Below are positions 42,936-51,206 of a DNA stretch of 54,871 nucleotides, piece by piece. The stretch spans positions 1 to 54,871 of the forward strand of contig MKTJ01000065.1 of assembly GCA_001898225.1 (NCBI GenBank). The letters run 5' to 3'. The stretch comes from Chloroflexi bacterium 54-19 (GTDB taxonomy: Bacteria; Chloroflexota; Chloroflexia; Chloroheliales; Chloroheliaceae). Made by a program: the position numbers and the translations under genes. Under the pieces are notes generated by a model. The model did no database searches. It worked only from the letters and a program-made list of their open reading frames with translations, and was not told the DNA's origin. Within the stretch, counting starts at the first letter, position 1, and every line of letters starts with the position of its first letter.

Positions 42936-43862
42936 TTAGTCCCAATTCAAATTTGATTTGATGACATTCGTCTCAGGATTATCCAGCAACTTGAGTTCGT
43001 TTTCAAGCTGGTTAATTTTTGTCTTAGAGTCTCTAGTTTGTTTGCCGCCCACGTTGTTCAGCGCGTTCAAAGGATTATATTTGCTGCTCAACCCTTTGAT
43101 AAAGTCGCTATCATTACTGTCCGTGTACATCATCTTGTGGGATTTATAGCCATGAAGATAACCGGTAATACCAGTTCTACCAAACGCTCTCTTGGCAGTC
43201 CCCTGTTGCTTTTTCAGCCCGTCGTCGGTTTTATCCAGGCGTTGTTTTCGGGTTTTTTTATCACCGAAATATTTCACGGCATCTTTGAGGTGCAAATCCA
43301 CAACCGAAAGCTGGTCAATCACCCGGACCGGCAAAATAAGGAGTTCCTTAAACAAGCGTACCGGCATTTTGGCTAACATGAGGAAGCCCCTTTTCCGTTT
43401 CTCCTTTTTGAGCTTTTTCATGATTTCCTTCCTCTTTTGTTCCACCTCCTGGTCCGGGACATCTCCTTCCTCGGTTTCTTCCTGGCTCTCGTTTTGGCCC
43501 ATTTCAATCTGGTCGGTATCCAACTCATCATCTCGCTGGACAATGGCAAGATTGCCACCGGTATTCTGGGTTGGAATCCTTTGGATGGTCGCGGTGGCTG
43601 GGGAAACCTGACCCAGGCGTTCGAGACGGGCTTTTTCGACCAGCCGCATCACGGCCTGGTTACCGTAAGTCCGGCTTACTGCCAGCAGGTGTTCGGGCCG
43701 AGCCTGACCGGGGCGGGCTATGGTCCGCTGCAACATATTCATGGACAAGCTAGAGCGCCCCGTATCATGTAGCGGTTGGTTTGCGCTTTCGGCGGTTTCC
43801 TGCCGGACGCGACTTTCTTCCTGTTCGTCAGTTTGCTTTAATTCTCTAAAATGTCTCGACAT
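42936..43862 (-). CDS. LQR/GNQAV-motif protein, contractile-injection-system associated-like
   Basis: A 308-residue hydrophilic protein. The N-terminal ~100 residues carry MLQRTIARPG, VSRTYGNQAVMRLV and TIQRIPTQ. The LQR and GNQAVQRL motifs are known from DUF4157-type and other effector or toxin-like proteins encoded near extracellular contractile injection systems. The middle is acidic, then strongly basic (KRKEIMKKLKKEKRKRGF), and the end is helical. No phage-tail-like structural genes are in the window. The ATG at 43862 has GGAG 7 nt upstream. Its function is not known; a secreted cargo is possible. Confidence 0.65.
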   Translation of the reverse strand: MSRHFRELKQTDEQEESRVRQETAESANQPLHDTGRSSLSMNMLQRTIARPGQARPEHLLAVSRTYGNQAVMRLVEKARLERLGQVSPATATIQRIPTQNTGGNLAIVQRDDELDTDQIEMGQNESQEETEEGDVPDQEVEQKRKEIMKKLKKEKRKRGFLMLAKMPVRLFKELLILPVRVIDQLSVVDLHLKDAVKYFGDKKTRKQRLDKTDDGLKKQQGTAKRAFGRTGITGYLHGYKSHKMMYTDSNDSDFIKGLSSKYNPLNALNNVGGKQTRDSKTKINQLENELKLLDNPETNVIKSNLNWD

Positions 43863-44326
43863 TTTCAAACTCCAAAGACCTTTTTTGATTAGTGAAAGTA
43901 AAAAATGTTCGCCCGAATCTCTCGGATCACGGATTAAATTTGGTCAATTTTCAATGCCAATAATTGAGTAATTGTGAATCTCTGCAAAAAGCATAACAAA
44001 TCCAGGATTTTAATAAACCTTTTTATTACTCAAAAGTTTTGCGGTTATTGCCGGAAAATTTAATCTTTATTTGATTTTCTTTACTATCCATTTACCGGGG
44101 CGGTTATACAGGCCAGGATAGGGCGCTATATAAAATTTGAGCTGGAAAAGGGCAATAAAAGGTCTGGCATAGTTTATGCCTTATAAATTTGCGGAAAATA
44201 AATAAAAGGGTTCGAAAGGTCGAACCTACCAGGAAAGTAAGGGTTCGTACGGGTAACTAACACTCGCCCGGACGCAAATGAAAAAGCTATCAGTAGTAAG
44301 AGATGGCTACAAGGAGGTCTTTACAG
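43863..44326. other. 464-nt divergent intergenic region
   Basis: This AT-rich gap lies between two diverging genes. It contains two hairpins before the YggT gene: GGCATA/TATGCC (44166-44171 with 44175-44180) and a perfect 7-bp GGTTCGA/TCGAACC (44209-44215 with 44220-44226). These may lie in the leader of the YggT mRNA. No gene seen. Confidence 0.5.
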
Positions 44327-44914
44327 ATGGATGCGCCACTTGATCCCAGACGAAGGGTTGTTCGTGAACAAGAAGTTGTAGATTACAATGCTCCGGTCGT
44401 GCCGGTCCAACCGGTCGTACCCGTCCAGCCGGAACCGGTCGTAGATAACCAGCGCAGTTTTACTCGCGTGGGCGATGCCCAGGTCGAGAGCAGCCGCCAG
44501 GGTTTCTATGATGCCAATGGGAACCTGGTTGAGCGCGAAGAACAGGTCTTTGATGACCCTTATACACGCCGTTACAACGGTCTCGACCGGACGGCCCAGG
44601 TAATTTACTTCGTACTGGGTGTGCTGGAAATTTTGCTGGCGGTCCGGTTTGTCTTCCGGTTGCTTGGGGCCGATACCAGCAACGGGTTTGCTAACTTTAT
44701 CTTTAATGTTTCCACGCCGTTTGTGGGTCCGTTTAACGGCATCTTCAACGACCAGACCCTTAGCCGGGTAGGGGTGCTTGAAATCTCGACCCTGCTGGCG
44801 ATGGTAATTTACGCCCTGGTTGCCTGGGGTATCGTTAAACTGATGTACGTGTTGTTTGCCCCGAACCGCAGCACCGAGGAAGTCCATTCGACCACTCGCC
44901 GCCGCCGGGTATAA
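44327..44914 (+). CDS. YggT-family membrane protein with long polar N-terminus
   Basis: A 195-residue protein. About 85 N-terminal residues are polar with Pro/Val repeats (VVPVQPVVPVQPEPVV); then a YggT domain with two membrane helices (VIYFVLGVLEILLAVRFVF and LLAMVIYALVAWGIVKLMYV) and the conserved FRLLG region. YggT proteins are linked to cell division or osmotic shock tolerance. The ATG at 44327 is chosen because AAGGAGG (44311-44317) is 9 nt before it; an ATG 8 codons earlier lacks an SD. The tail is basic (TTRRRRV). Confidence 0.8.
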   Translation: MDAPLDPRRRVVREQEVVDYNAPVVPVQPVVPVQPEPVVDNQRSFTRVGDAQVESSRQGFYDANGNLVEREEQVFDDPYTRRYNGLDRTAQVIYFVLGVLEILLAVRFVFRLLGADTSNGFANFIFNVSTPFVGPFNGIFNDQTLSRVGVLEISTLLAMVIYALVAWGIVKLMYVLFAPNRSTEEVHSTTRRRRV

Positions 44915-44975
44915 CGGACCAAACCACGCTGAGAATTATCAGTAATTATCCTCTAAGCAAGGATAGCTGAAAATT

Positions 44976-45015
44976 AAAAATCTCCTGGGAAAGACCATTT
45001 TTCCAGGAGATTTTT
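44976..45015. terminator. Bidirectional terminator after the YggT gene
   Basis: 13-bp stem: AAAAATCTCCTGG (44976-44988) with CCAGGAGATTTTT (45003-45015), then T. Confidence 0.85.
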
Positions 45016-45105
45016 TATGCCAGGGAAGTCCTTCCCGTAAGGTGGGCCTGCAAGACTGGTCTGAAAGGTTGGCCTTAGAAATTTCGGGCCGGGAGAGGTT
45101 TGGGT

Positions 45106-45264
45106 TATAATAGCCGCCAGTGCGATAGGGAAACTTTTAAAATTAATCAACGACTTTCGCTTTGAGCCTGGAAAAGCCAGGGTATAGACGTAAAACAGCC
45201 TCAAAAGGAATGTCTCAAGCGAAAGTCCTGTAAATGAGAGTCAGGTGAAAGGTAGAGACTGTAA
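45106..45264 (+). promoter_or_regulatory. pncB promoter and structured leader
   Basis: TATAAT at 45106-45111 would start transcription near 45118. The leader contains a stem-loop whose arms are GACTTTCGCTTTGAG (45152-45166) and CTCAAGCGAAAGTC (45214-45227), 14 pairs with one bulged T. Within the loop are hairpins CCTGG-AAAAG-CCAGG (45167-45181) and CCT-CAAA-AGG (45199-45208). After it, CTGTAAATGA occurs twice (45228-45237 and 45258-45267), the second holding the pncB ATG. The layout suggests a cis-regulatory RNA. It does not match a riboswitch class I can recall. Confidence 0.5.
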
Positions 45265-46821
45265 ATGAATTACACGCAGGAGCGCACCGCCGAAGGAATA
45301 TTATTTACCGACGAATACCAGCTAACCATGGCCCAGGTCTATTTCCGGGCAGGCAAGCACGAACAAACCGTCCAGTTCGACCATTATTTTCGCTCTTATC
45401 CCGACTACGGTAAACACGAGGCCGGTTATTGTGTTGCGGCGGGCCTGGAATGGCTGGTGGATTGGATGAAGGAAGCCCACTTCCGCGATGAAGACATCGA
45501 ACTGCTAGCCAGCCAGAAGACCAGCAAAGGCAAACCGCTCTTTGATAAAGACTTTCTGGAATATTTAAGAAAAAATGGCAACTTTAGCGGTCTGACCTTG
45601 CGGGCGATTCCCGAAGGGCGGGTCGTCCATCCTCATATCCCTCTAAGCGTGGTGGAGGGCCCTTTGCTGATGGCCCAAATCCTCGAATCAGCCCTGCTCA
45701 ACCACCTGAACTACCAGACCCTGATTGCCACCAAGGCTTCGCGTATCCGGGATAGCGCCCAGAGCCGCACTTTGTTGGAATTCGGGATGCGCCGGGCCCA
45801 GGGCTTGGGCGCGAACGCCGGGACACGGGCCGCCTTAATCGGGGGTTGCGATTTTAGCTCGAACGTGGGTATCTCGCACGTCCTCGGTTTTCCGCCCAAA
45901 GGGACCCATGCCCACAGTATGGTTCAGTTTTTCAAGGCGATAGGCGAGGATGAACTGGCCGCTTTTGAGGCTTACGCCGAGGTTTACCCGGACGACTGTC
46001 TCTTGCTGGTCGATACTATCAATACCCTGGAAAGCGGGGTGCCTAACGCCATCAAAGTGTTCGAGAAGTTGCGCCAGAAAGGGCACGCGCCGGTCGGTAT
46101 CCGTATTGATTCGGGCGACCTGGCCTACCTGAGTATCCAGGCGGCCCGCATGTTAAACGAGGCCGGTTTCCCGAAGACCTCGATTGTCCTTTCAAACGAA
46201 CTGGACGAACTGGTTATCTGGCAAATCCAGACCCAGATCCAGGAGGAAGCTTCCCGTTATGGCATCGAACCGCAGGACGTTTTACACCGGCTGGTCTACG
46301 GGGTCGGCACGAACCTGGTGACTTCCGAGGGTAGCCCGGCCCTGGGTGGCGTCTATAAGCTTGTGGCGGTCAAGGAGGAGGATAAGTGGGTCCCGGCTAT
46401 CAAGATTTCCGAGACTCCTCTCAAGACCCCTAACCCCGGCCACAAACAGGGCTGGCGGGTCTACGACCGGCGCGGTATGGCGACCGCCGACCTGCTTAGC
46501 CTGGAAGACGAAGACCCCCGCCAGTCTGCCAATATCCTGGCCCACCACCCCTCCGACCAGACCAAGTGGCGGGTCATCCGCAATTCTGACATTGGCGAGA
46601 TTGAGCCGCTCCTGGTGGATATTTTGAAGGAGGGCAAGCAGGTCTACGAAATGCCTTCGATTGCGGAGATGCGGGAGCGCCGCCAGAAAGATATTGCCCG
46701 GCTGGACCCCGGTGTGCGCCGTCTCTTGAACCCGCACGTCTATCACGTTTCGCTGACCGACAAATTATGGAACCTTAAGCAGGAACTTATTTCCTCGGCC
46801 CTTGCTCCCAAACCTGAATAA
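45265..46821 (+). CDS. pncB: Nicotinate phosphoribosyltransferase
   Basis: A 518-residue enzyme of the NAD salvage (Preiss-Handler) pathway making nicotinate mononucleotide from nicotinate, PRPP and ATP. Signatures are LFTDEYQLTMAQVYFRAGKH, the substrate-loop FSSNVGISHVLGFPPKGTHA, PVGIRIDSGDLAYLS and YGVGTNLVTSEGSPALGGVY. The length fits the longer bacterial PncB group. The product NaMN is also the substrate of the CobT-like enzyme at 3016-4203, far away in this window. It ends at a strong terminator. Confidence 0.94.
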   Translation: MNYTQERTAEGILFTDEYQLTMAQVYFRAGKHEQTVQFDHYFRSYPDYGKHEAGYCVAAGLEWLVDWMKEAHFRDEDIELLASQKTSKGKPLFDKDFLEYLRKNGNFSGLTLRAIPEGRVVHPHIPLSVVEGPLLMAQILESALLNHLNYQTLIATKASRIRDSAQSRTLLEFGMRRAQGLGANAGTRAALIGGCDFSSNVGISHVLGFPPKGTHAHSMVQFFKAIGEDELAAFEAYAEVYPDDCLLLVDTINTLESGVPNAIKVFEKLRQKGHAPVGIRIDSGDLAYLSIQAARMLNEAGFPKTSIVLSNELDELVIWQIQTQIQEEASRYGIEPQDVLHRLVYGVGTNLVTSEGSPALGGVYKLVAVKEEDKWVPAIKISETPLKTPNPGHKQGWRVYDRRGMATADLLSLEDEDPRQSANILAHHPSDQTKWRVIRNSDIGEIEPLLVDILKEGKQVYEMPSIAEMRERRQKDIARLDPGVRRLLNPHVYHVSLTDKLWNLKQELISSALAPKPE

Positions 46822-46834
46822 TTTTTGGGAAAAT

Positions 46835-46872
46835 AAAAGGATGTGGCTAATTAACGCGCCACATCCTTTTTT
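46835..46872. terminator. Bidirectional terminator after pncB
   Basis: 13-bp stem AAAAGGATGTGGC (46835-46847) / GCCACATCCTTTT (46858-46870), T-rich on both outer sides. It serves pncB (plus) and the anchored glycosidase-like gene (minus). Confidence 0.88.
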
Positions 46873-46888
46873 GATGGTATTTTAGTGA

Positions 46889-48310
46889 CTATAACCGGAG
46901 CGAGGCATAGAACTGCATCCAGCGGCGGACGGCTCCGGTCGGGCCGGGCTCGACACCCACGGCCTGGATGAAGTTGCCTTCCGACCCGGCCAGCCAGACG
47001 CTAATTCCGATTGGCTGGGGCGGCTTCAGCCCGCCCAGGTAGCACCCGCCCGTAAATTTAGCTATATCATCCTCGAAGCGGGCGCCGTTCACGGTGTCAT
47101 CATAGCTCAGCCACTGGGGGCGGTCATCCACGTAGAGTTTTCTTTCCCACTTTACACCCAATAGTTGCCAGAAGCGGGTGATAATGGCGTGGCTGTCGTT
47201 CTGGGTGGGCAGGGCCAGTTTGTCCGGCCCCCACCCAGCCTCCCCGACAACGGCGGGCCAGCCATCGTTCAGCCCCTGTTTGAGCCAATCTGGAAAAGCG
47301 TTTGCCGCGACATCCTGGCAGGCCCGGCCCGGCTGGAAATAGTTGTGCCAGGCCACCCGTTTGTAAAGCTCGATAGCCTCGCGAAGGCGGTCGTAACGGT
47401 TGCCGACCGGTTTGGTGCCGTCGTAATAATAAAACCCGGCGTAAGTGTCGAGGTTATCCCCGGCGTCCTGGGCCAGTGGCGGAAAATACAACTGCACATC
47501 GCGGAAAAGGGCCGCGTCCGGTTGGGCCAGCCGTTGCTGCCAGGCCCGGTAGACCTGGATGAAAAAGGTGTTGATAGCGACATACTTGGCGGGGTCGCCC
47601 CGGCTCGTCCAGGGCAGCAGGTTCTGGCCGTAGAGATTATCGGGCCATTCGAGGTCGGGTTCGTTGCCGGGAACGAGGCGGGTAAAGTGCCAGCCGTTCC
47701 GTTTTTGCTGTTCGGAAAGAAAGTTAAAAATATCCTCGGCGGCGTCCTGGGGCGTGCCGCTTATGGTGTTGCGCCCGTTGTACGAGGCCAGCGGCTCGCT
47801 GAAACCGCCCGGAAAACGCTGAGGATAGAGCCGGATATAAATCTGAGAACCTTGCCGCTGGTACTGGTAGAGGTCTTGCTCCATGCGGACATTTTTGATG
47901 TTGTTGTCGGCCTGCATGTCGGTGCTGAGAGCCAGGACGGTGCCGGGCGCGCCCTGCTCCCCGGCGGCATCGGTGAAAGAAGCCAGGGTCGCCCGCTGCT
48001 GGTCGGTCCACTGGAACCCGATGGGCGCGTGGATACCGTGGGCCGGGTTGAGTTTGACCGTCCGAAAGGGGATGGTCGGCGTCGGTGAAGGCGGGACCGG
48101 GGTCGCGGTCGGCGGGAGCGGCGTTTGTGTAGGTGGTAGGGTCGGCAGAACCTGGGAAACGGCGGTTGGGGCGGGTGGTGGGGCCGTTTCAACTTCTGGC
48201 CGGAGCAGGAGCAAAATCCCGGTAAGGCCAAGGCCCAGGACCAGCAAGGTGGTCGCAAGGGTAAGGAGTGGGTGAGTACGCCAGAAATTTTGAGGGGAAA
48301 ACCGTTTCAT
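46889..48310 (-). CDS. Membrane-anchored glycosidase-like protein (TIM-barrel)
   Basis: A 473-residue protein. One N-terminal membrane helix (LATTLLVLGLGLTGILLLL) is followed by a Pro/Thr-rich linker (residues ~40-80, PPTQTPLPPTATPVPP) and a ~390-residue outer domain. It contains VPGNEPDLEWPDNLYG and PAVVGEAGWGPDKL, the pair of Glu motifs (acid/base NEP, nucleophile GE) of clan GH-A TIM barrels. The family is not recognised. It is secreted but tethered, with the barrel outside. It stands alone, convergent to pncB. Confidence 0.65.
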   Translation of the reverse strand: MKRFSPQNFWRTHPLLTLATTLLVLGLGLTGILLLLRPEVETAPPPAPTAVSQVLPTLPPTQTPLPPTATPVPPSPTPTIPFRTVKLNPAHGIHAPIGFQWTDQQRATLASFTDAAGEQGAPGTVLALSTDMQADNNIKNVRMEQDLYQYQRQGSQIYIRLYPQRFPGGFSEPLASYNGRNTISGTPQDAAEDIFNFLSEQQKRNGWHFTRLVPGNEPDLEWPDNLYGQNLLPWTSRGDPAKYVAINTFFIQVYRAWQQRLAQPDAALFRDVQLYFPPLAQDAGDNLDTYAGFYYYDGTKPVGNRYDRLREAIELYKRVAWHNYFQPGRACQDVAANAFPDWLKQGLNDGWPAVVGEAGWGPDKLALPTQNDSHAIITRFWQLLGVKWERKLYVDDRPQWLSYDDTVNGARFEDDIAKFTGGCYLGGLKPPQPIGISVWLAGSEGNFIQAVGVEPGPTGAVRRWMQFYASLRL

Positions 48311-48510
48311 TTTGTCCAGTATTCAGGGGCTTGTGGCTCATAGCCAATGTCGGTAGTTATTCAGTAGAGACAGGGCAATTATAAAAGAAATGCCAACTAT
48401 TTCCGGTTAGCATCTCTTTAGAACGGTTCTAAGGATAATCCGGTTGCGATAAGCAGGGTGAATGCAAAGTCCGAAACGTATTTCATATAACTGCGACCGT
48501 GATATTCGCC

Positions 48511-48572
48511 AACGGTACCCACACGTGGGTGCCCAAGATTCCTCGACTTCGCTCGGAATGACAAGGGCAGGA
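48511..48572. repeat. REP-like unit with ACCCAC-AC-GTGGGT hairpin and CTTCGCTCGGAATGACA core
   Basis: ACCCAC (48517-48522) / GTGGGT (48525-48530), then CTCGACTTCGCTCGGAATGA. The latter part read on the minus strand is TTGTCATTCCGAGCGAAGTC, a widespread type of bacterial intergenic repeat. Related to 20201-20237. Confidence 0.5.
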
Positions 48573-48676
48573 TTTTCTAATAGGGGAAGCCCCGGTTAGT
48601 GGGCAAGTGATTTTATAACTCATCCCACACTTTACATTCTTTCCTGGACTTACTACGCGGAATGACAAAGACTGAA

Positions 48677-48702
48677 CACTAAAAACTAAAAACTAAAAAC
48701 TT
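48677..48702. repeat. Dispersed repeat CACTAAAAACTAAA, copy 2
   Basis: The same 14 nt as at 41644-41657, followed by two more AAACTA units. Confidence 0.5.
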
Positions 48703-48746
48703 TGCATTTCCTCTGTTGCGATAAGAACTTTTAATGCGAAAAATTA

Positions 48747-48775
48747 TGAGTTAGACTATAATGATACCTAACTCA
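48747..48775 (+). promoter_or_regulatory. Operator palindrome around the -10 box of the acyl-CoA ligase gene
   Basis: TGAGTTAG (48747-48754), 13 nt, CTAACTCA (48768-48775). The TATAAT (48757-48762) sits between the arms, so a dimeric repressor bound here would block RNA polymerase. Fatty-acid responsive TetR-type repressors often sit at such sites; the regulator is not in the window. Confidence 0.6.
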
Positions 48776-48819
48776 ACGCAATACGCAACCATACTAATTA
48801 ACGCCACAGGAGTTGAATT

Positions 48820-50457
48820 ATGCAAGAGGCTACCATTGCTGCGCCTGGCCGAGTAAACTCACAGATGGAGTTTGTACGGCCCTCAATCAACTACCCGGTT
48901 CATCCCTACGATGAACTGTTAACCCGAACAGTCCAGAAATTCCCGGAAAATACTGCCCTGGTTTTTAAAGATATTAGCCTCACCTACCGCGAACTGGATG
49001 GGTTGGTCAATTCTTTCGCCAACGCCCTGCTAGAGTTAGGGGTTAAACAGGGCGACCGGGTCTGCCTTTTTATGACCAACCGGCCCGAATTTATTGTAAG
49101 CTGGTTTGCTATCGCCCGGATTGGCGCGACTATCAGCCCGATGAACCCGTCCTACAAAGAACGTGAAGTGGCTTACCAGCTAAGCAATAGCGAGGCGGTC
49201 GGCATCGTCGTCCAGAATGAATTACTGCCGCTGGTCCAGGCCGCCATGCCCGACGCGCCCAATCTCAGGCTGATTATTACCGCCGGACCCGGCCAGGCCG
49301 CCAACGCCGATGGCACCTATTCTTTCGCAAAACTGGTGAAAAGCCACCCTTCTACTCCCCCGGCCAAGCCTGAAATCGGCTGGGACGATTTGCTGGCCCT
49401 ACCCTATAGCAGCGGAACGACCGGTCTGCCCAAGGGCGTGCTGTTGAGCCATAGAAATTTGGTCTGCAACGCCTACCAGATGGTCGGTTCTTCCCGCATA
49501 AACATTAACGACAATTTGATGCTCTTTTTACCTTTCTACCACATTTACGGCACCATGCTGATGGGTTCGGGCATCCTGGCCGGGGCCAAGGCGGTCCTGA
49601 TGGAAAGGTTCGAGCCGGTCGAATGTATGCGGCTCATCAAAGCCCATAAAATCACGCTCTTTTACTCGGTGCCGCCGGTCCTGGTAATGCTAACCAACTG
49701 GCCCCTGCTTAAAGAGCAGGATTTGAGCTCTATCCGCCATGTCATGTCAGGCGCGGCCCCGCTGGCCCCCGAAGTGGCCCGGCGCTTCCAGCAGATGACC
49801 GGCGTGACCGTGTTGCAGGGCTACGGCCTGACCGAGGCTTCACCCCTGACCCATATCAACCCGGTTTACGACGAGAGGTTGATTAAAACCGAAACGGTCG
49901 GCCTGCCGGTCCACGACACCGAGCAAAAAATTGTCGATATTGAGACCGGCGAGAAAGAACTCGGTCCCGGCGAGGTGGGCGAACTGATTGTACGCGGCCC
50001 CCAGGTCATGCAAGGCTACTGGAATGCCCCGGAGGCCACCGCCGCCACCCTGCGTAACGGCTGGCTTTTCACGGGCGACATCGGCTCGATGGACGAGGAA
50101 GGCTATGTTATCATCTCGGACCGCAAGAAAGAGATGATTAAATACAAAGGCTTCGGGATTGCCCCGGCTGAAATCGAGGCTCTGTTGTTCGAGCATCCCG
50201 CCGTCGCTGACGTGGCAGTCATCCCGAAACCGGACGAAGAAGCAGGCGAAATACCCAAAGCTTTTGTGGTGCTGAGAGCGACCGCCGACCCTATCACCCC
50301 CGACGACCTGGTGAAATGGGCCAACGGTAAGCTGGCCGGTTACAAGAATTTGCGGGAAGTCGAGTTTATTGATGCCATTCCCAAGAATCCTTCCGGCAAA
50401 CTCTTGCGGCGCGTCCTGAAAGACCGCGAACGGGCCAAGCTTAATCAGCAGGCCTGA
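48820..50457 (+). CDS. Acyl-CoA ligase (AMP-forming, 4-coumarate/long-chain type)
   Basis: A 545-residue adenylate-forming enzyme. It has the P-loop YSSGTTGLPKGVLLSH, GYGLTEASPL, the hinge GDIGSMDEEGYVIISDRKKE, KGFGIAPAEIE and the catalytic lysine in NPSGKLLRR. It activates a carboxylate (fatty or aromatic acid) to its CoA thioester via an acyl-AMP. It resembles plant-type 4CL and medium/long-chain ligases; the substrate is not clear. AGGAG lies 6 nt before the ATG. The last 17 nt overlap the end of the convergent exonuclease gene. Confidence 0.93.
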   Translation: MQEATIAAPGRVNSQMEFVRPSINYPVHPYDELLTRTVQKFPENTALVFKDISLTYRELDGLVNSFANALLELGVKQGDRVCLFMTNRPEFIVSWFAIARIGATISPMNPSYKEREVAYQLSNSEAVGIVVQNELLPLVQAAMPDAPNLRLIITAGPGQAANADGTYSFAKLVKSHPSTPPAKPEIGWDDLLALPYSSGTTGLPKGVLLSHRNLVCNAYQMVGSSRININDNLMLFLPFYHIYGTMLMGSGILAGAKAVLMERFEPVECMRLIKAHKITLFYSVPPVLVMLTNWPLLKEQDLSSIRHVMSGAAPLAPEVARRFQQMTGVTVLQGYGLTEASPLTHINPVYDERLIKTETVGLPVHDTEQKIVDIETGEKELGPGEVGELIVRGPQVMQGYWNAPEATAATLRNGWLFTGDIGSMDEEGYVIISDRKKEMIKYKGFGIAPAEIEALLFEHPAVADVAVIPKPDEEAGEIPKAFVVLRATADPITPDDLVKWANGKLAGYKNLREVEFIDAIPKNPSGKLLRRVLKDRERAKLNQQA

Positions 50458-51145
50458 CGGCGGGCGCTTCGGTCGTATGGTTGCTGCTGGCGGACTGCAT
50501 CAGGCCCACAAAGACTTCGTAGGTGGCCTGGGCGTCCGCCAGGGCGCTATGGGCCTTCGTATTGGTCACCCCAAAATAACGGCAGCACTCGCTCAGGCTG
50601 AATTTCTTGAATTCGGTCTTGCCGTAGAGCATGGAAAAGGCCGCGCTCATTACATCATAGCGATGGTAATAAAAGGGGTCGGGCAACTCCACCAGGTTGA
50701 ACCCGGCCTGTAAAAAGGCCCAATCAAAGGTCACGTTAAACCCGGCCAGGATAGCTCCCTGGCCGATTTCGCTTAATTCCTCCAGGGCTTGCTTCAAGGG
50801 GCGGCCCTCTTTCTCCCACACCGCCGCGTCAAAATGGCCGATCAGCAGGGCTTCCGGCTGGGCCGTTTCGAGGTGCGACGGCAGCACCTTCGCCTCGTAT
50901 GTCGTTATAACCTGCCAGTCCGGTTGCGACACCAAAACTGCCCCAATCTCGCTGATTTCCTGGTAGCCGGGGTTTAGCCCGGTCGTTTCGAGGTCCAGGA
51001 AAAGAATCGGACGGTTCCGCATCGGCCCCTTGCTCGATTTTTCCGGCTCGGCGGCAGTCTGCCCAGCCTGCTGTAACTGTGCTTCTGCCGGGTTAAGGCC
51101 GGGGGTGTTAGTCGGTTCTGCCGGTTTAGTGGGGGCATCTGACAT
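50441..51145 (-). CDS. DEDDh 3'-5' exonuclease (DnaQ-like)
   Basis: A 234-residue protein with the three Exo motifs: FLDLETTGLNPG (ExoI, Asp and Glu), GFNVTFDWAFL (ExoII, Asp) and HSALADAQAT (ExoIII epsilon, His and Asp). The first ~45 residues are low-complexity and polar. It is a stand-alone proofreading-type exonuclease, not fused to a polymerase or helicase; it could be an epsilon-like subunit or act on small RNA/DNA. Its 3' end overlaps the acyl-CoA ligase gene by 17 nt. Confidence 0.88.
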   Translation of the reverse strand: MSDAPTKPAEPTNTPGLNPAEAQLQQAGQTAAEPEKSSKGPMRNRPILFLDLETTGLNPGYQEISEIGAVLVSQPDWQVITTYEAKVLPSHLETAQPEALLIGHFDAAVWEKEGRPLKQALEELSEIGQGAILAGFNVTFDWAFLQAGFNLVELPDPFYYHRYDVMSAAFSMLYGKTEFKKFSLSECCRYFGVTNTKAHSALADAQATYEVFVGLMQSASSNHTTEAPAVRPAD

Positions 51146-51206
51146 AAAAGCTCAACCTGCTTTCTAAAGAATTTTTGTAAAAGCTAATAAGAAAATAATA
51201 ATAACA

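Larger units (their letters stand above)
48311..48819. other. 509-nt gap rich in dispersed repeats
   Basis: The gap contains a REP-like unit at 48511-48572, another GGAATGACAAAG at 48659-48670, a CACTAAAAACTAAA repeat at 48677-48702 and the operator/promoter at 48747-48775 for the acyl-CoA ligase gene. No gene seen. Confidence 0.6.

Noticed and set aside
47165..48088. 307-codon plus-strand frame
   Set aside because: It is antisense to the anchored glycosidase-like gene, lacks an RBS and has no family features.
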